Notes: generated from the sequence alone by a model not told the origin. Counted from the stretch's first letter, positions 14,501-18,804 are shown. The stretch: DNA of 51,962 bases from Candidatus Omnitrophota bacterium (GCA_018062515.1 JAGOSC010000012.1:1-51962), one strand, 5' to 3'. Made by a program: numbers and translations.

Positions 14501-17500
14501 ACCACAACATATTTGCTGTTAGAACTTGAAACAATACTGGTTATTTGGTGTTCAAAATCTTTCCACGTATGTTTAAGTTCTCCGGTTTTCATATCCCACA
14601 CCTTTACTTCTTTATCGTTATCGTCAGTTTTTGTCATTATATACTTTCCATCCGGAGTTATAGCTGTTGCATACCCCTCAATATCACGATCTAAATTCAC
14701 ACCCAAATCTTGTAAATTTTCTGTTTCTTCTCGAGTATAAGACTGAGACATTAATTCAAAAAATGTTTCGGTCGTGGCCTTTGGATCACTCTTATAAATC
14801 CGCAGCCATTTCATGATCACCATCTTTATGACGTCTCCGAATATAAACGGCAAGGCTTCATTAATTCCCTGAAAGGCCTTTTCAAAATCTTCCATGTTTC
14901 GGTCTTTGAATACCTCGGTAACATACGTAATCACTTCAGCGTCGACTTTTTCCAAACCCTTTGCGTCCAATTGAGAAATGATTTTATGAACGGTCGTTTG
15001 ATCTTTTCCATTCATTAAATAACCGCTGATCAAAAGATTTTTTAAATAGCGTTTCATTCGTTGTGGATGATCCTGATTAAGAAAGAAATCTTCATGTAAA
15101 TTCATAAAACCTTCATCGGCCATCAATATTTGACTTGGATTCCCTAAGAGTTGTTCAAAATCCTTGGCGTCATTGCCTTTCATCGGAAGGATATCTTTCC
15201 ATTCAATTTGATCCCGTATGTACTCCGGAACGCTTTCAATAAATTGATTCATTTTTTGAAACAGCATTTTTAGGTTTTCTTCTGAGGCTTCAATACTAGA
15301 ATTAGTTTGAATGGAGCGACTTGCAAACGAGGAACCTCCATGTGAATCTGCTAGTATGGCCCAGTCTTTATCGTCCTTATTCAGCTTCCTAAACCTTTCC
15401 CCAACCTTTCGTAAATCATTCGTATCTATTTCGGCAATAATCTTCATCATCTGTTCCAATTGACTTTCGGATAAGATTTTTTTGGGACTTTTCGCCCTCA
15501 TGTAATCCTGTAACCATTCTGTTTGCGGCTCGGAAAGGACATTTTTGAGTGTGGTGAATTCTTCTAATATGGGCAGGATGGGTAATTCTTTTTGTCTTTT
15601 TTCTTCGATCTCGCCGGCTGATAAAAACCAGCCTTTAGGCGGCGCTCGTCGTCCATAACCAGGATAAAAATTCAACAATAAATTCGGCAACATTGGATAA
15701 TCTTTTAATTTTTCATAAAGTTTTTTATCTAGCAAAAGATACGGACCCGACTCAATATAGGCGTCCTTCGATCCCTCTTTAAACGGAACAATAAAAACTT
15801 TCTTCAACCTGCCTTCTCGAAAGTCATGTGTAACATTTTCAGAACCGAGAATCTGATCGGGAGAGATTTTGTAAGTGATATCTTTATCCAAAAACAAAGT
15901 ATCCTGAGGCACATCCAGTTCTCTGTATAATGGTTCATTCGGCAAAATCAATAATCCACTTTGCTTTACCTGCTTCTCCATAACAAACGGGATAAATATT
16001 TCTTTTGCCGAATCCAGCAAAGGAGGCGAGGCATCGACACGGGTGTTAAGTTCATCCAACAGTTTCACGGCGCTCATAAACCCGTTCATCAATTCAATTT
16101 GATGGATAGGGTTTCTTTCGACAATTTTTTTGGCCATAACCCGAATCGCTGTATGTGTCGACTTATTGATTTCAATTTTATCTCGTGAAACGGTCAATTG
16201 CGTGGAAGACGGCAATTGTATAATCATTTCTTTGGGCAGTCCATACCCTTCAATTTCCGACGACTGAATATTGATCCCGGCTACCTGAAATACAATTCGT
16301 GTAGTCGCTTTTTCATCGGGTTGTTGCGGACCTTTATAAAAAATGTGGACATCGCGTTCAATATCTTCTTGGGTTTGTACTTTTCTGGCATCATTTTCGC
16401 CTAAGCGGGGAATAAGATATTTATTGAGGATAACGTCATCACTCATGCCGCTTCCGGTATCTTCGACGACAATTTCATCATCTGTCATAGTGACGTTAAT
16501 ATTCTTATCCGGATGATCATACTGAACCTTGTCTCCGTTAAGATAAATATAGTCATCCAGGGGATTAATCATTTTTCCGTTAAGATTAATTTTCATTTTG
16601 GTAAATAAGTTCAACCGTCCTTCCAAAAATTGCTGCAACAATCCGCGCATTTTTGGTTCAATATTTTGGGGAAACTTAATGCTGACCATTGTTCCGGTCT
16701 TTTTCCTATCGCTGTTCTGAATGTTGAATTTAATTCTCCCGTCGGTGCCCTTAAAAAAAGTGACCCGTCGGCTAGTTCCTTCCGCCGTGTGTGTATCGAC
16801 AACGATATGCGCGCCCTGTTCTAAAACAGGATTATTTTCGTCTAAAACAAATGCCAACATTTGCATAGCACCAACGCCAAACCGTCCAATCGGCGAGGAT
16901 CTTCCGGTTATCGCATCAGAAGCATTAGAGACTAATTCCAGAATGGATTGTTCGATCGGCGCCTGACGGGTGATTAAATCATCGGTCTTGGCTAGTCCGG
17001 AAGAATTTTCTTGAACCACTTCTTTAAATTTCTTCAATTGCGTGACGAATTCTTTAACATCATTTTCCTTAAGTGGTTCCTGTTCCGCATTGAAAAGGTT
17101 TCGATAATTAATGTATTCGGCTAAATCCACAGATTCCGCCTCAGATAACATGGCTGAATCTATTTCTGATCCTTCGCTCTTAAGACGGATATCTCGTCCA
17201 GCTGTCCCGTTATTAATCCCCTTTAATCCAACCGAAACCGTTTTCTGTAAACCCGTTTTCTTTATTCCCATCAGTATTTCATTGGCATTTTTTTTCTCGA
17301 CCAGCATAGCCTTATCTATCTTTTTACCGTCAAATCCCATACCACCCGAAAAATATTTTCTCGGGATCATTTCCTGCGACACGGGATTGTATTCCTCTTT
17401 CACATAGTTATAAACACCGACCTTAAACGCTTCAAGATACTGCTCATAAATTTTTTGACTCGTCTGTTTGTCGTCGATGTCTACGCCACTGACTTTGTTT

Positions 17501-18417
17501 TGCTCAACATAAACTTTTCCTAATAAACTCTCTTTGAGATTGCGTTTAAACCAGGTGGCCAAAATCAATGAGTTATATACTTGTCTTAGCAAAGCAAAAT
17601 TTTTTCCGTCATTAACTTCTCTTTCGATTTCCGGAAGGATAATGTCGCGGATAATCTCCGACGAGGCATCACTTAGTCCTTGTGTTTGATCGTCAGCGAG
17701 CTGGTCGGTTCCGATCGACTCATTATTCATATTTTTCTGAAGCGCTAAATAATCGCCTTCCAACATAACTTTCAAATGACTTTCCACAACAAAAGCAACA
17801 TCCCCGCTTTCATAAACAACAGCTTTTTCCGGTATAATCCACACTTTGTTAAATGTATTAACCGGGATTTCGGTTGCGCCATACTGCTCGTGGGCCTTGG
17901 CATAAATCCGTTTCCAAAACTCACTGCCTAATTCCTTCTCAGGATAAATCATCGATGCCGTCAATTGTTTCAAGACATAATCTTGAGCCAATAAGTCGCG
18001 GCCCATTTCTGTTTCACCAAACTTCTTTGGAATAATCCTATCCTTTTCATAAGGTGACAAATTAACCCATAACTCATTTTCCGGAACAGTTAATGAAGCC
18101 ATGAAATATCTAATCAATTTGGATGATTCAGCCTTAAAAGCCTCATCGTCCAATTGGGTATTGCCAGTATCAATAATGAAGTCAAATCTAAGCGGATTAT
18201 CCGGAAAAATCTTGATACCTTTAATAACAGCAGGAATAAAGCTTGCGGTGGGAGTGACCATCACTCCGGGAGCAGGCAAATTCAGAATTGTCGGAAGAGT
18301 TTGTGCTTGAAGGGTTTGCGGAAGTATAAGATTACTGGAAAAGAATGTCAGAAGAGTAAAATAGATTACTATTTTGGATGGCCAGGGAAGTGTGCGCTTA
18401 GAAGAATGATTAGTCAT
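1..18417 (-). CDS. Giant secreted multidomain protein (5' part, at least 6,139 codons, runs off the window)
   Basis: A single reading frame opens with ATG at 18417 and remains open to base 1; I translated nearly all of it by eye and met no in-frame stop. The start is the first ATG after an in-frame TAA at 18481-18483; there is no clear Shine-Dalgarno site. Order of parts: signal peptide (1-38), N-terminal domain (about 40-360), GHKL ATPase module 1 (about 440-760), helical region, WD40-like propellers (about 1225-2700), another beta-rich region (2700-3120), GHKL module 2 (about 3235-3460), HESQH (3811-3815), long helical region, then two tandem copies of a roughly 956-residue unit. Short linkers with a D-x-A-M/I-L-S motif separate many of these. 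The signal peptide implies export; the function is unknown. Adhesion, envelope or predatory roles proposed for other giant proteins are only an analogy. The 3' end is outside the window, so the true size is unknown. Confidence 0.93.
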   Translation of the reverse strand, partial: MTNHSSKRTLPWPSKIVIYFTLLTFFSSNLILPQTLQAQTLPTILNLPAPGVMVTPTASFIPAVIKGIKIFPDNPLRFDFIIDTGNTQLDDEAFKAESSKLIRYFMASLTVPENELWVNLSPYEKDRIIPKKFGETEMGRDLLAQDYVLKQLTASMIYPEKELGSEFWKRIYAKAHEQYGATEIPVNTFNKVWIIPEKAVVYESGDVAFVVESHLKVMLEGDYLALQKNMNNESIGTDQLADDQTQGLSDASSEIIRDIILPEIEREVNDGKNFALLRQVYNSLILATWFKRNLKESLLGKVYVEQNKVSGVDIDDKQTSQKIYEQYLEAFKVGVYNYVKEEYNPVSQEMIPRKYFSGGMGFDGKKIDKAMLVEKKNANEILMGIKKTGLQKTVSVGLKGINNGTAGRDIRLKSEGSEIDSAMLSEAESVDLAEYINYRNLFNAEQEPLKENDVKEFVTQLKKFKEVVQENSSGLAKTDDLITRQAPIEQSILELVSNASDAITGRSSPIGRFGVGAMQMLAFVLDENNPVLEQGAHIVVDTHTAEGTSRRVTFFKGTDGRIKFNIQNSDRKKTGTMVSIKFPQNIEPKMRGLLQQFLEGRLNLFTKMKINLNGKMINPLDDYIYLNGDKVQYDHPDKNINVTMTDDEIVVEDTGSGMSDDVILNKYLIPRLGENDARKVQTQEDIERDVHIFYKGPQQPDEKATTRIVFQVAGINIQSSEIEGYGLPKEMIIQLPSSTQLTVSRDKIEINKSTHTAIRVMAKKIVERNPIHQIELMNGFMSAVKLLDELNTRVDASPPLLDSAKEIFIPFVMEKQVKQSGLLILPNEPLYRELDVPQDTLFLDKDITYKISPDQILGSENVTHDFREGRLKKVFIVPFKEGSKDAYIESGPYLLLDKKLYEKLKDYPMLPNLLLNFYPGYGRRAPPKGWFLSAGEIEEKRQKELPILPILEEFTTLKNVLSEPQTEWLQDYMRAKSPKKILSESQLEQMMKIIAEIDTNDLRKVGERFRKLNKDDKDWAILADSHGGSSFASRSIQTNSSIEASEENLKMLFQKMNQFIESVPEYIRDQIEWKDILPMKGNDAKDFEQLLGNPSQILMADEGFMNLHEDFFLNQDHPQRMKRYLKNLLISGYLMNGKDQTTVHKIISQLDAKGLEKVDAEVITYVTEVFKDRNMEDFEKAFQGINEALPFIFGDVIKMVIMKWLRIYKSDPKATTETFFELMSQSYTREETENLQDLGVNLDRDIEGYATAITPDGKYIMTKTDDNDKEVKVWDMKTGELKHTWKDFEHQITSIVSSSNSKYVVVAGYGNIPQIFDVESGLPGWSLGPAHTDDVNHVAISPDSRYVITVSDDQTAIIWDVEKREKKLLSGPSGHTNWVTMSVVSPDSKYVITGSQDKTAKIWDIEKGIFRGTLNHGEKVSDVFLSPDSKYVVTVSADHMTKVWDIVSRELKLTFDSYEGFTESEVFTPDGKHMITYDVDKNRVEVWNIEKGAVTGNQIGSEGEVGLNVRSGILIDNTHIILTEGNNTPEIVDFETGVTIEMKGHTAAVNEIAVTLDKKYIITASLDNTVKMWDSRTGELKWTNNVDKVTEFVLSPKGTYVATISKDKTVNIWDIQSGTLKRTINITEDERNVFFSVDEKQIITSDGQSRKTRIWDLDAEAREEMKNFNVNFRYDIKGSFAKPTPDGKYLAVFNRDEINFWNIKTGTIEKTLPYAGDGDSSINIVFSDDGKYVDITHGAGRGQDMRSTYNVDTGEFKSAEFGLFSKLALGVKSYIPMPYGTRLSQDGRYVFSSDVKDNVLNLYMVRNATERNWVGFQNYNNKIHSLVVTADGQEAIIHSENSKGDHIIEVWDARTGMPKRDNHVVGKINNMVMSPDEKTLMISVGNELRILDIYTFEVIRTLKDDDNKGSLLEFNEAVFTPDGKKVIAGSDDDTVKIWDFKSGKLLETLKGHKGQVKRVSVSADGKHIFSTSNEDTKIWNIETGTKEQPKDFNVKFAREIKSAFEAISPDGKHLIGINKIDGQYGLEMHDMNTGDLKFRVTDGYEDYDGDIIDFGFAPDGKYFFTLRQVDDSKDSFTKIARRSLETGKRDSGTDIRGKKALMSSDGRYLIYVLIDNKLTIDDRESGELKEIEFPGISMNDVEISLDGKHVLVKDDKNKIHILRMLDGASIKTMEWYEGNNFKNRVDWVSIVPNGVDVLTIDANHKIEVRNIKTDELKLSEVQHGPTVTDSYVRNNGQYLIVHGDDGTIKIRDMRTKELNSAVLKKEKEDSYHDFVISANGQYIAAKDLFFGGKKAERIKIWDAITGQLLQTVDTDQIPMAFSPDGKKLITYNNTIGEKASTKVWDIEGKPKDKPKDSNVSFGHEVTGEYSKITPDGKSVITAEKFFEGGEGYTVHIWDAKTGQLKKTLEQNFGSKKIEDVSQLVVTPDGKYVRILDQGSRVWSWDLNTSEFKSVYPPGVKKEISLDGRYVVEKGSGNTFIIYDYENGLAIHPLGGPENRQIEKWKISQDGKHVVTVNTDETMDVWDIETGLYERTLSQGHTEVDKIFFSPDGKNVILVFEDGGISFDEPLSGHSMHIRNDVNTLTSVEVSTDWKYMLVSHLDGKVNKWDIETKTVIKTFEQDARANAILDAKFSPDGKYVISGSINGFILVWDAESGDLLEVLPGHTSKVLQVSISADQKHIVSNSANETIIWDFTPKQEGSKGKTGIKIPDGPTGSYYDSENVVNSFKLTGIEYDGKPVFATSANGKVAFLTMNRFTGENEVLAFKNNTGNIKSIEYVGLSEEGDSHLFIGADTDGTILQLKLNLQDKQIDQRLVARDKELLEDLRNALGEYRRGTASLPLKDVSIKSTGLIKNGKKIFLLTAKNSAVEGTKSFVDLVTFDEKNGLEKFMDLSGFAKPISIVSDLEKPLVIAGGYAFYTIDLDNKELKPINSLKFKDSREIRIDNNVQYHFTKVVHSDEQGNIIIAAVETSYELARGVGNLALFSLNIYTKELNQLMEHILYGPIEDMQVLEKGEEPIIALTNSSTISAKPLSIEKIDLKNESVTLIKNYGEEVFGKDHAPSAIHYDPKSQILAVSTQKSIESLRDLKSIKIKNEIEEIEVDEESGIVVDEPMMSAEGSPRSIFFFDFKGEEEVSDDQDETSLARIRTGWEALQAKDDLDGLSSLARTIARFLKEKEVALIQEEKPDGRNAEWQTTDELKEPVSLALLNYLYERLSSQIKANPDITFQELLPMIDQFRGKNLTNYTKIIRSAIEGQDKTQRAWVREIGIQNPRDATRRAREEGSLPLEDGEIQLRNFTDGENWVFSVRDNGTGMNLSDLIRFLFPLDQSSKDSKLDTGNLGQGFYTLFADFDGAFIRTSTGDGIIHELEIVRDDAQGPVIEKWNILKGDFNGTEMRREKKIENSDPQLESLFIQEALTRFAGAIQSPESKKEKGLESDIRDVKILYNGETFREDIDTVEHSSLGDNGGDISVGRADKKYKKRVIQDGIFIKDPDAKELKFIPKWLQAAYERFGGLHINLPRDILLNIPRTGYSQEHKFLHRLQVAVLHNVMKSLLKDYTDRGAKIPGMPQGYIYDENADDKKEAQEIARLMQDGKYDEISAEMLNPYLKNPKDFFELLTHLVFTSKAYNGPMTLNEIRERFMKQSGMRERRTGFLNDAIKNTKFNNDFTPKGEFAEDLRDAVGLDIMTALSGGEIGGIMDILVKGQMAPETPPEEIWKRLPPEAKTLFDYLSIRLIRPIVGDAVPSFGYYHKHDGISAFARGESIMWNLAYNEKTAKMLVELSQDKERLKEELQKGEEGALWKLIETLVHESQHLPMFEQPGDHTHHGNEAIEGLDKKENNMFGARMEEAIKKILNDLDNDVISEFSRSSEYMKDYIEKNKRGSTHLDSAMLSSENKSDKAMLVDSPEIKKVKQFFETLISRREAVRDAILVAGKDSKKSLQDNLTKIFTSHKFKNHQEFSKVLGDDGDSTEDAVEFLIQMGSDIDMNYDGVTRYMNILIKEIGGKEVDKKRLVESVLDAYIFYQLFRLELYFNRADENKIFTEQTRLALKNLNKDFSQRPKGWFFTNIPPLALYESRVVKDEKALVERQLTAVSIEGVTVPKEFQKRIKLILKRAPRLGGHVKARRYSQNNQIISYGRDSEIFMNDTVDYTLLMIYLVQLLKAYMAPAELLGNEIKRDDLVYAIYSALSSDPKVLLDFKKMGYRDDYDYGEGPAFPSLMGEVFKKYEDLLKTLAQSLWPDFEESLVIKEKVKKGGSLGSPAVFGSDLVAAAILYNLRNPDDPLSEEWFTDFYSPSGMGEKKEKFAKAVATIMGEPVEAQLNRAKLAHQDLREALNKLDEKSEGQPADLAMLSNSDENYGITAEEFTMHLQHIILNSWDYLPKETQEIMSNFGTVEYWKNFAERGGENNSGLFMYALPAVKELIVDQVSLETVGNQLVELAKAAPGGEAFYIFKDGLLPMKKSFGEEFNDYWPELAELGAAAGGHYAEELFSIGFPHMKQLYGEKFNDYWPELVKLGRATGKNAYTLFMYSLPEVEELITDKESLIRVGNQLVELINAAGENAYTLFIDGFPSLKQLFAEKFYDYWPELAELGKASGKNANTLFKDGFPQVKEWITDKESLKSTGSQLAELANTAGENAKDLFSQDFRNMKELITDQESLQTVGNQLIELRKATGKNAQSFFSLLENLKRSAEENFTKDFKYVWHPVLLRLARSVNEYNGERVFELIFSKFHLQSIPHGNHAKHLNFYAELLEENRRLGYQIIEGLKESLKAGKVSVELTDEEQETIKTFVQKTNGMNPAFYSVYLEKGDEGLEEVRIIAEKALRDELSPEDIRAYQAEMISQGLEGKEIALAAVAMVIPMSGASFVKRGEIMGLFDKYLEVGDRRSDIPETLQNFIHVGKEYQQVNYEIKPGEVLDQEGRVGELLNKLRYPNSGKSAQEIQTIKEVSKKDFVKTLKVYLADRKNLGKKEKAIDRFYGYVRHNDLLKEKVDAIQGLDYVNLENLGALFSDKDQLRVLLTEVLDKDIEEILLSQHGDREIPIDQVAGLIKQLDRIWKNTETSEANKVLALGSILKVYKKSDLESKLIVQLNSELKEVVQGLVAGELTAQVSKKQIGDELFNPIVNLIETEKGKYDSRESGEAIELEYRVVKGAAHGLWGLCAGVCIATDVELWKKKSFSLLSMVDKTRGQVVGYIHLYEAEENGEKVLTIPGIEPSAELLGEVKARDLYPDMIEAIQAVAIQGGYENIYLPVSEYILSNRSDIQKLAKKAGYEKKILDEEIEWNTKPSAYPFKEVYVIPMETATDSAILSSAKAKGGITPEEYAASIQQNVGRITPLWEDLPEESRKILLTTGTLKEWKDLVETSEEYGDELLIYALPLVKEALGEKFEEYWPELVELGKTSGSSAFVLIGYGIPLTKKAFGEKFDDYWPELVELGKVSGEDGRLLFQFVFPRAKEALGERFDDYWPEFIRIVKASGENAGPLLYHSLPVLDDWMTDPEKLKIIGNQLVELNETAGYKAEDLFRDGLPGAKETLGEKFNEYWPDLVELGKAVGINAPHLFKNGLRVTKKELGEKFDEYWPDLVKLGKAAGAAGENSDNLFYGGLGFAKESLGEKFNDYWPKLVEIGKAVRLNTGFLFRVFPTVKRMVGEDFIKNFESVWSPLFLRLGRAVNDYNGERVIKLIFDESKIFDWIVNNKGSYVKHLNFYAELLEENPRLGYQILEGLFEILKSGKVSVEITDEEQKTIRTFIQKTNGMNPSLYDLYLEKGDEGLKEVRIIAEKALKDELSPEDIRAYQTEMNNQGYEGKELALAAVGMVIPTSGASFVKREEIMGLFDRYLEAGDRRSDIPESLKNFVHSGNKYQKVIYHLKLGEVLDQEGRVKEILSKLRYPDSGKSEVEIQKLRDAAKRDFVKTLKIYLTDRKNQGKKEKAVDRFYGYVRHNDLLKEKVDAIQGLDYVNLENLGALFSDKDQLRVLLTEVLDKDIEQTFLIQEGQREITMDQVLGLTKQLNGIWNNPKANEENKTLALNNILKVYKKDDLQNKLIVQLDSELKEAVQGIVDGEMTAQVSKKQIGDELLNPVFDLIEAEKNKYESKESNKVIELEYRVVKGAAHGLWGLCAGVCIATDVNLWNKKTFSLLT
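1362..2367 (-). repeat. Helical repeats in unit B, about nine of 36-40 residues
   Basis: These are the same two repeat types as in unit A but in different numbers: here type 1 (FDDYWPELVELGK and variants) dominates with about six clear copies and type 2 (MTDPEKL with GNQLVEL) occurs once. The copies are closer to each other than to their position-matched counterparts in unit A, which suggests local expansion or gene conversion after the unit duplicated. At DNA level the plus-strand phrase AATTCCGGCCAATA recurs about every 110-125 bp. Confidence 0.8.
2520..2990 (-). other. C-terminal domain of unit A, possibly GNAT-like
   Basis: The stretch contains GAAHGLWGLCAGVCIATD, then G-Q-V-V-G-Y-I-H-L, a segment I-P-G-I-E-P-S, an L-Y-P helix, GYENIYLP, and N-R-x-x-I-Q-K-x-x-x-x-x-G-Y. 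The strand-helix-strand order and the late G-Y resemble an acyltransferase of the GNAT superfamily, but the signature acetyl-CoA loop is not obvious. Two cysteines (LCAGVC) are shared by both copies. The equivalent domain of unit B is cut by the window edge. The fold assignment is a guess. Confidence 0.35.
4225..5245 (-). repeat. Helical repeats in unit A, about nine of 36-40 residues
   Basis: Two alternating repeat types are visible. Type 1 has the core G-E-K-F-x-D-YWPELVELGK followed by A-x-G-x-N-A, L-F, G-F-P and K-E. Type 2 replaces the first half with ITDKESL, a G-N-QLVEL segment, and then the same second half (A-A-G-E-N-A, L-F, G-F-P, K). Each repeat can form two amphipathic helices, suggesting an alpha-solenoid. 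I do not recognise a named family. Confidence 0.8.
6973..6987 (-). other. HExxH (HESQH) motif in the giant protein
   Basis: Residues 3811-3815 are H-E-S-Q-H at the end of a hydrophobic helix (LIETLVHESQH), the arrangement of zinc metallopeptidase active-site helices. Ten residues later comes a histidine-rich stretch (GDHTHHGNEAIEG) that could supply a third ligand. The spacing does not match the metzincin consensus HExxHxxGxxH exactly; a gluzincin-type glutamate downstream is possible. A short motif like this can occur by chance, so a protease is only a candidate reading. Confidence 0.4.
8041..8720 (-). other. GHKL ATPase module 2 (canonical motif order)
   Basis: Within the giant protein, residues 3264-3276 read WVREIGIQNPRDA, an N-box with E3267, N3272 and D3275. 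G1 follows as RDNGTGM (DNGTGM at 3310-3315), then GNLGQGF (about 3339-3345) as the G2 box, and F-N-G-T-E-M as a likely next motif. Spacing and order are those of the Hsp90/MutL/HATPase_c superfamily. No histidine kinase H-box or receiver domain was seen nearby, so a chaperone- or MORC-like module fits better than a sensor kinase. It is clearly diverged from module 1 and not a recent duplicate. Confidence 0.72.
9050..10317 (-). other. Second beta-rich region of the giant protein, possibly a further propeller
   Basis: Residues about 2700-3120 keep a regular strand-and-turn pattern (for example VFATSANGKVAFLTM, HLFIGADTDGTILQLKL, LVIAGGYAFYTIDLD, NIIIAAVETSYELA) but lack the W-D endings of the preceding array. 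I read it as a diverged or different beta-propeller. It ends at a linker containing DEPMMSAEG, close to the A-M-L-S linkers elsewhere, after which the helical lead-in to GHKL module 2 begins. No enzyme motif was seen. Confidence 0.45.
10318..14745 (-). repeat. WD40-like beta-propeller array, about 33 blades
   Basis: Within the giant protein, residues about 1225-2700 consist of repeats of 40-55 residues. They carry S-P-D-G-K-Y-V/I near the start of a blade and end in W-D or a variant, for example KVWDMKTGEL, KIWDIEKGIF, TRIWDLDA, KIWDFKSGKL, HIWDAKTGQL and LVWDAESGDL. I counted about 33 blade endings, roughly a quarter of them degenerate (such as IARRSLETGK or RILDIYTFEV). That suits four or five propellers of seven or eight blades. 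Such arrays usually serve as protein- or ligand-binding platforms and have no catalytic role. The many open frames on the opposite strand here are shadows of this coding bias. Confidence 0.85.
16140..17100 (-). other. GHKL/Hsp90-like ATPase module 1 (motif order altered)
   Basis: Within the giant protein, residues 494-502 read ELVSNASDA, a near-perfect N-box of the GHKL fold (the E, N and D bind Mg-ATP). It is followed directly by IGRFGVGAM (about 510-518), which matches the Hsp90 glycine-rich G2 segment. The G1 motif DTGSGM, normally between these two, appears only at residues 653-658, after a G-T-M-V-S-I segment that resembles the next motif. The segment after G1 (NKYLIPRLGE) looks like the helix that normally follows G1. 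All key residues are present, so ATP binding is plausible. A secreted protein would, however, lack cytoplasmic ATP. Confidence 0.72.
17338..18417 (-). other. Signal peptide and N-terminal domain of the giant protein
   Basis: Residues 1-38 form a typical Sec signal: basic start (S-S-K-R), a hydrophobic stretch from about residue 16 to 32 (IVIYFTLLTFFSSNLIL), then L-Q-A before Q39-T as a likely signal peptidase I site. There is no lipobox cysteine. Residues about 40-360 form one mixed alpha/beta domain with the stretches IIDTGNTQLDDEAFKAESSK and LWVNLSPYEKDRIIPKKFGE, ending near PRKYFSGG. From memory this domain recurs at the N-terminus of secreted Omnitrophota proteins, which is the main taxonomic clue here. 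I know no assigned function. It is followed at once by the first A-M-L linker. Confidence 0.75.
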
Positions 18418-18449
18418 ATATATAGTATTAATATTTAATTTCTGTGTGA

Positions 18450-18479
18450 AGTATATACGATGAATTTGGAAAAAACCAA
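18450..18479 (-). promoter_or_regulatory. Possible promoter for the giant gene
   Basis: In the 86-base gap between the toxin gene and the giant gene the minus strand has TTGGTT (18474-18479), an 18-base spacer and TATACT (18450-18455), ending about 32 bases before the ATG. The -10 box matches five of six consensus positions and the -35 box only three. The gap is very AT-rich, so chance matches are likely. No strong terminator separates the toxin from the giant gene, so read-through is also possible. Confidence 0.3.
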
Positions 18480-18503
18480 TTTATTTGGGACAAAAAGGCT
18501 GGT

Positions 18504-18803
18504 TTATGGATGGGGTGTTATTGCGATTATTGTGATATTTTCTTTACCCGGGCCATAACACCAAAAAATGCGGTAGGCACTGGGAGTTTTATTCTGGGCA
18601 TAAGCTTCAAAAACTTTTTCCTTAGAATCATATGGATTCTCGATTGCGCTATAGGAGTGTGTATTTAACGACGGGTGTTTCGGATTGTTTTGAAGATAAC
18701 CGAGCGATTTTTTCACTTGGCCGCATAGTTTGTTCTTCGAAGGGCTTTGTTCAATTTCAGACAGATGATTTCCAGCTGCTTTAGTAAATTTCAGTTTGAA
18801 CAT
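18504..18803 (-). CDS. RelE/ParE-like toxin
   Basis: A 99-residue basic protein with the pattern of the RelE/ParE toxin fold. An N-terminal strand (F-K-L-K-F-T) and two helices are followed by a beta-sheet, with AYRIFWCYGPG near residue 75 and a final strand ITIIAITPHP. Members of this superfamily cut mRNA at the ribosome or inhibit gyrase; which applies cannot be told, since catalytic residues are not conserved across the superfamily. It begins one base after the stop codon of the upstream AbrB-like gene, the usual antitoxin-then-toxin order. The giant gene follows 86 bases downstream. Confidence 0.72.
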   Translation of the reverse strand: MFKLKFTKAAGNHLSEIEQSPSKNKLCGQVKKSLGYLQNNPKHPSLNTHSYSAIENPYDSKEKVFEAYAQNKTPSAYRIFWCYGPGKENITIIAITPHP

Positions 18804-18804
18804 A

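Noticed and set aside
1..18417. Apparent 18-kb region without ordinary-sized genes, which might be read as noncoding or decayed
   Set aside because: The minus strand carries one uninterrupted frame with clear protein repeats and domains throughout.
18154..18438. Plus-strand 94-codon frame opposite the signal peptide of the giant protein
   Set aside because: No domain, no ribosome binding site, and it lies wholly against the strongly supported start of the giant gene.
18418..18503. TTGG-T6-CCAA hairpin after the toxin gene as a terminator
   Set aside because: The stem is only 4 bp with two G-C pairs, too weak to call.
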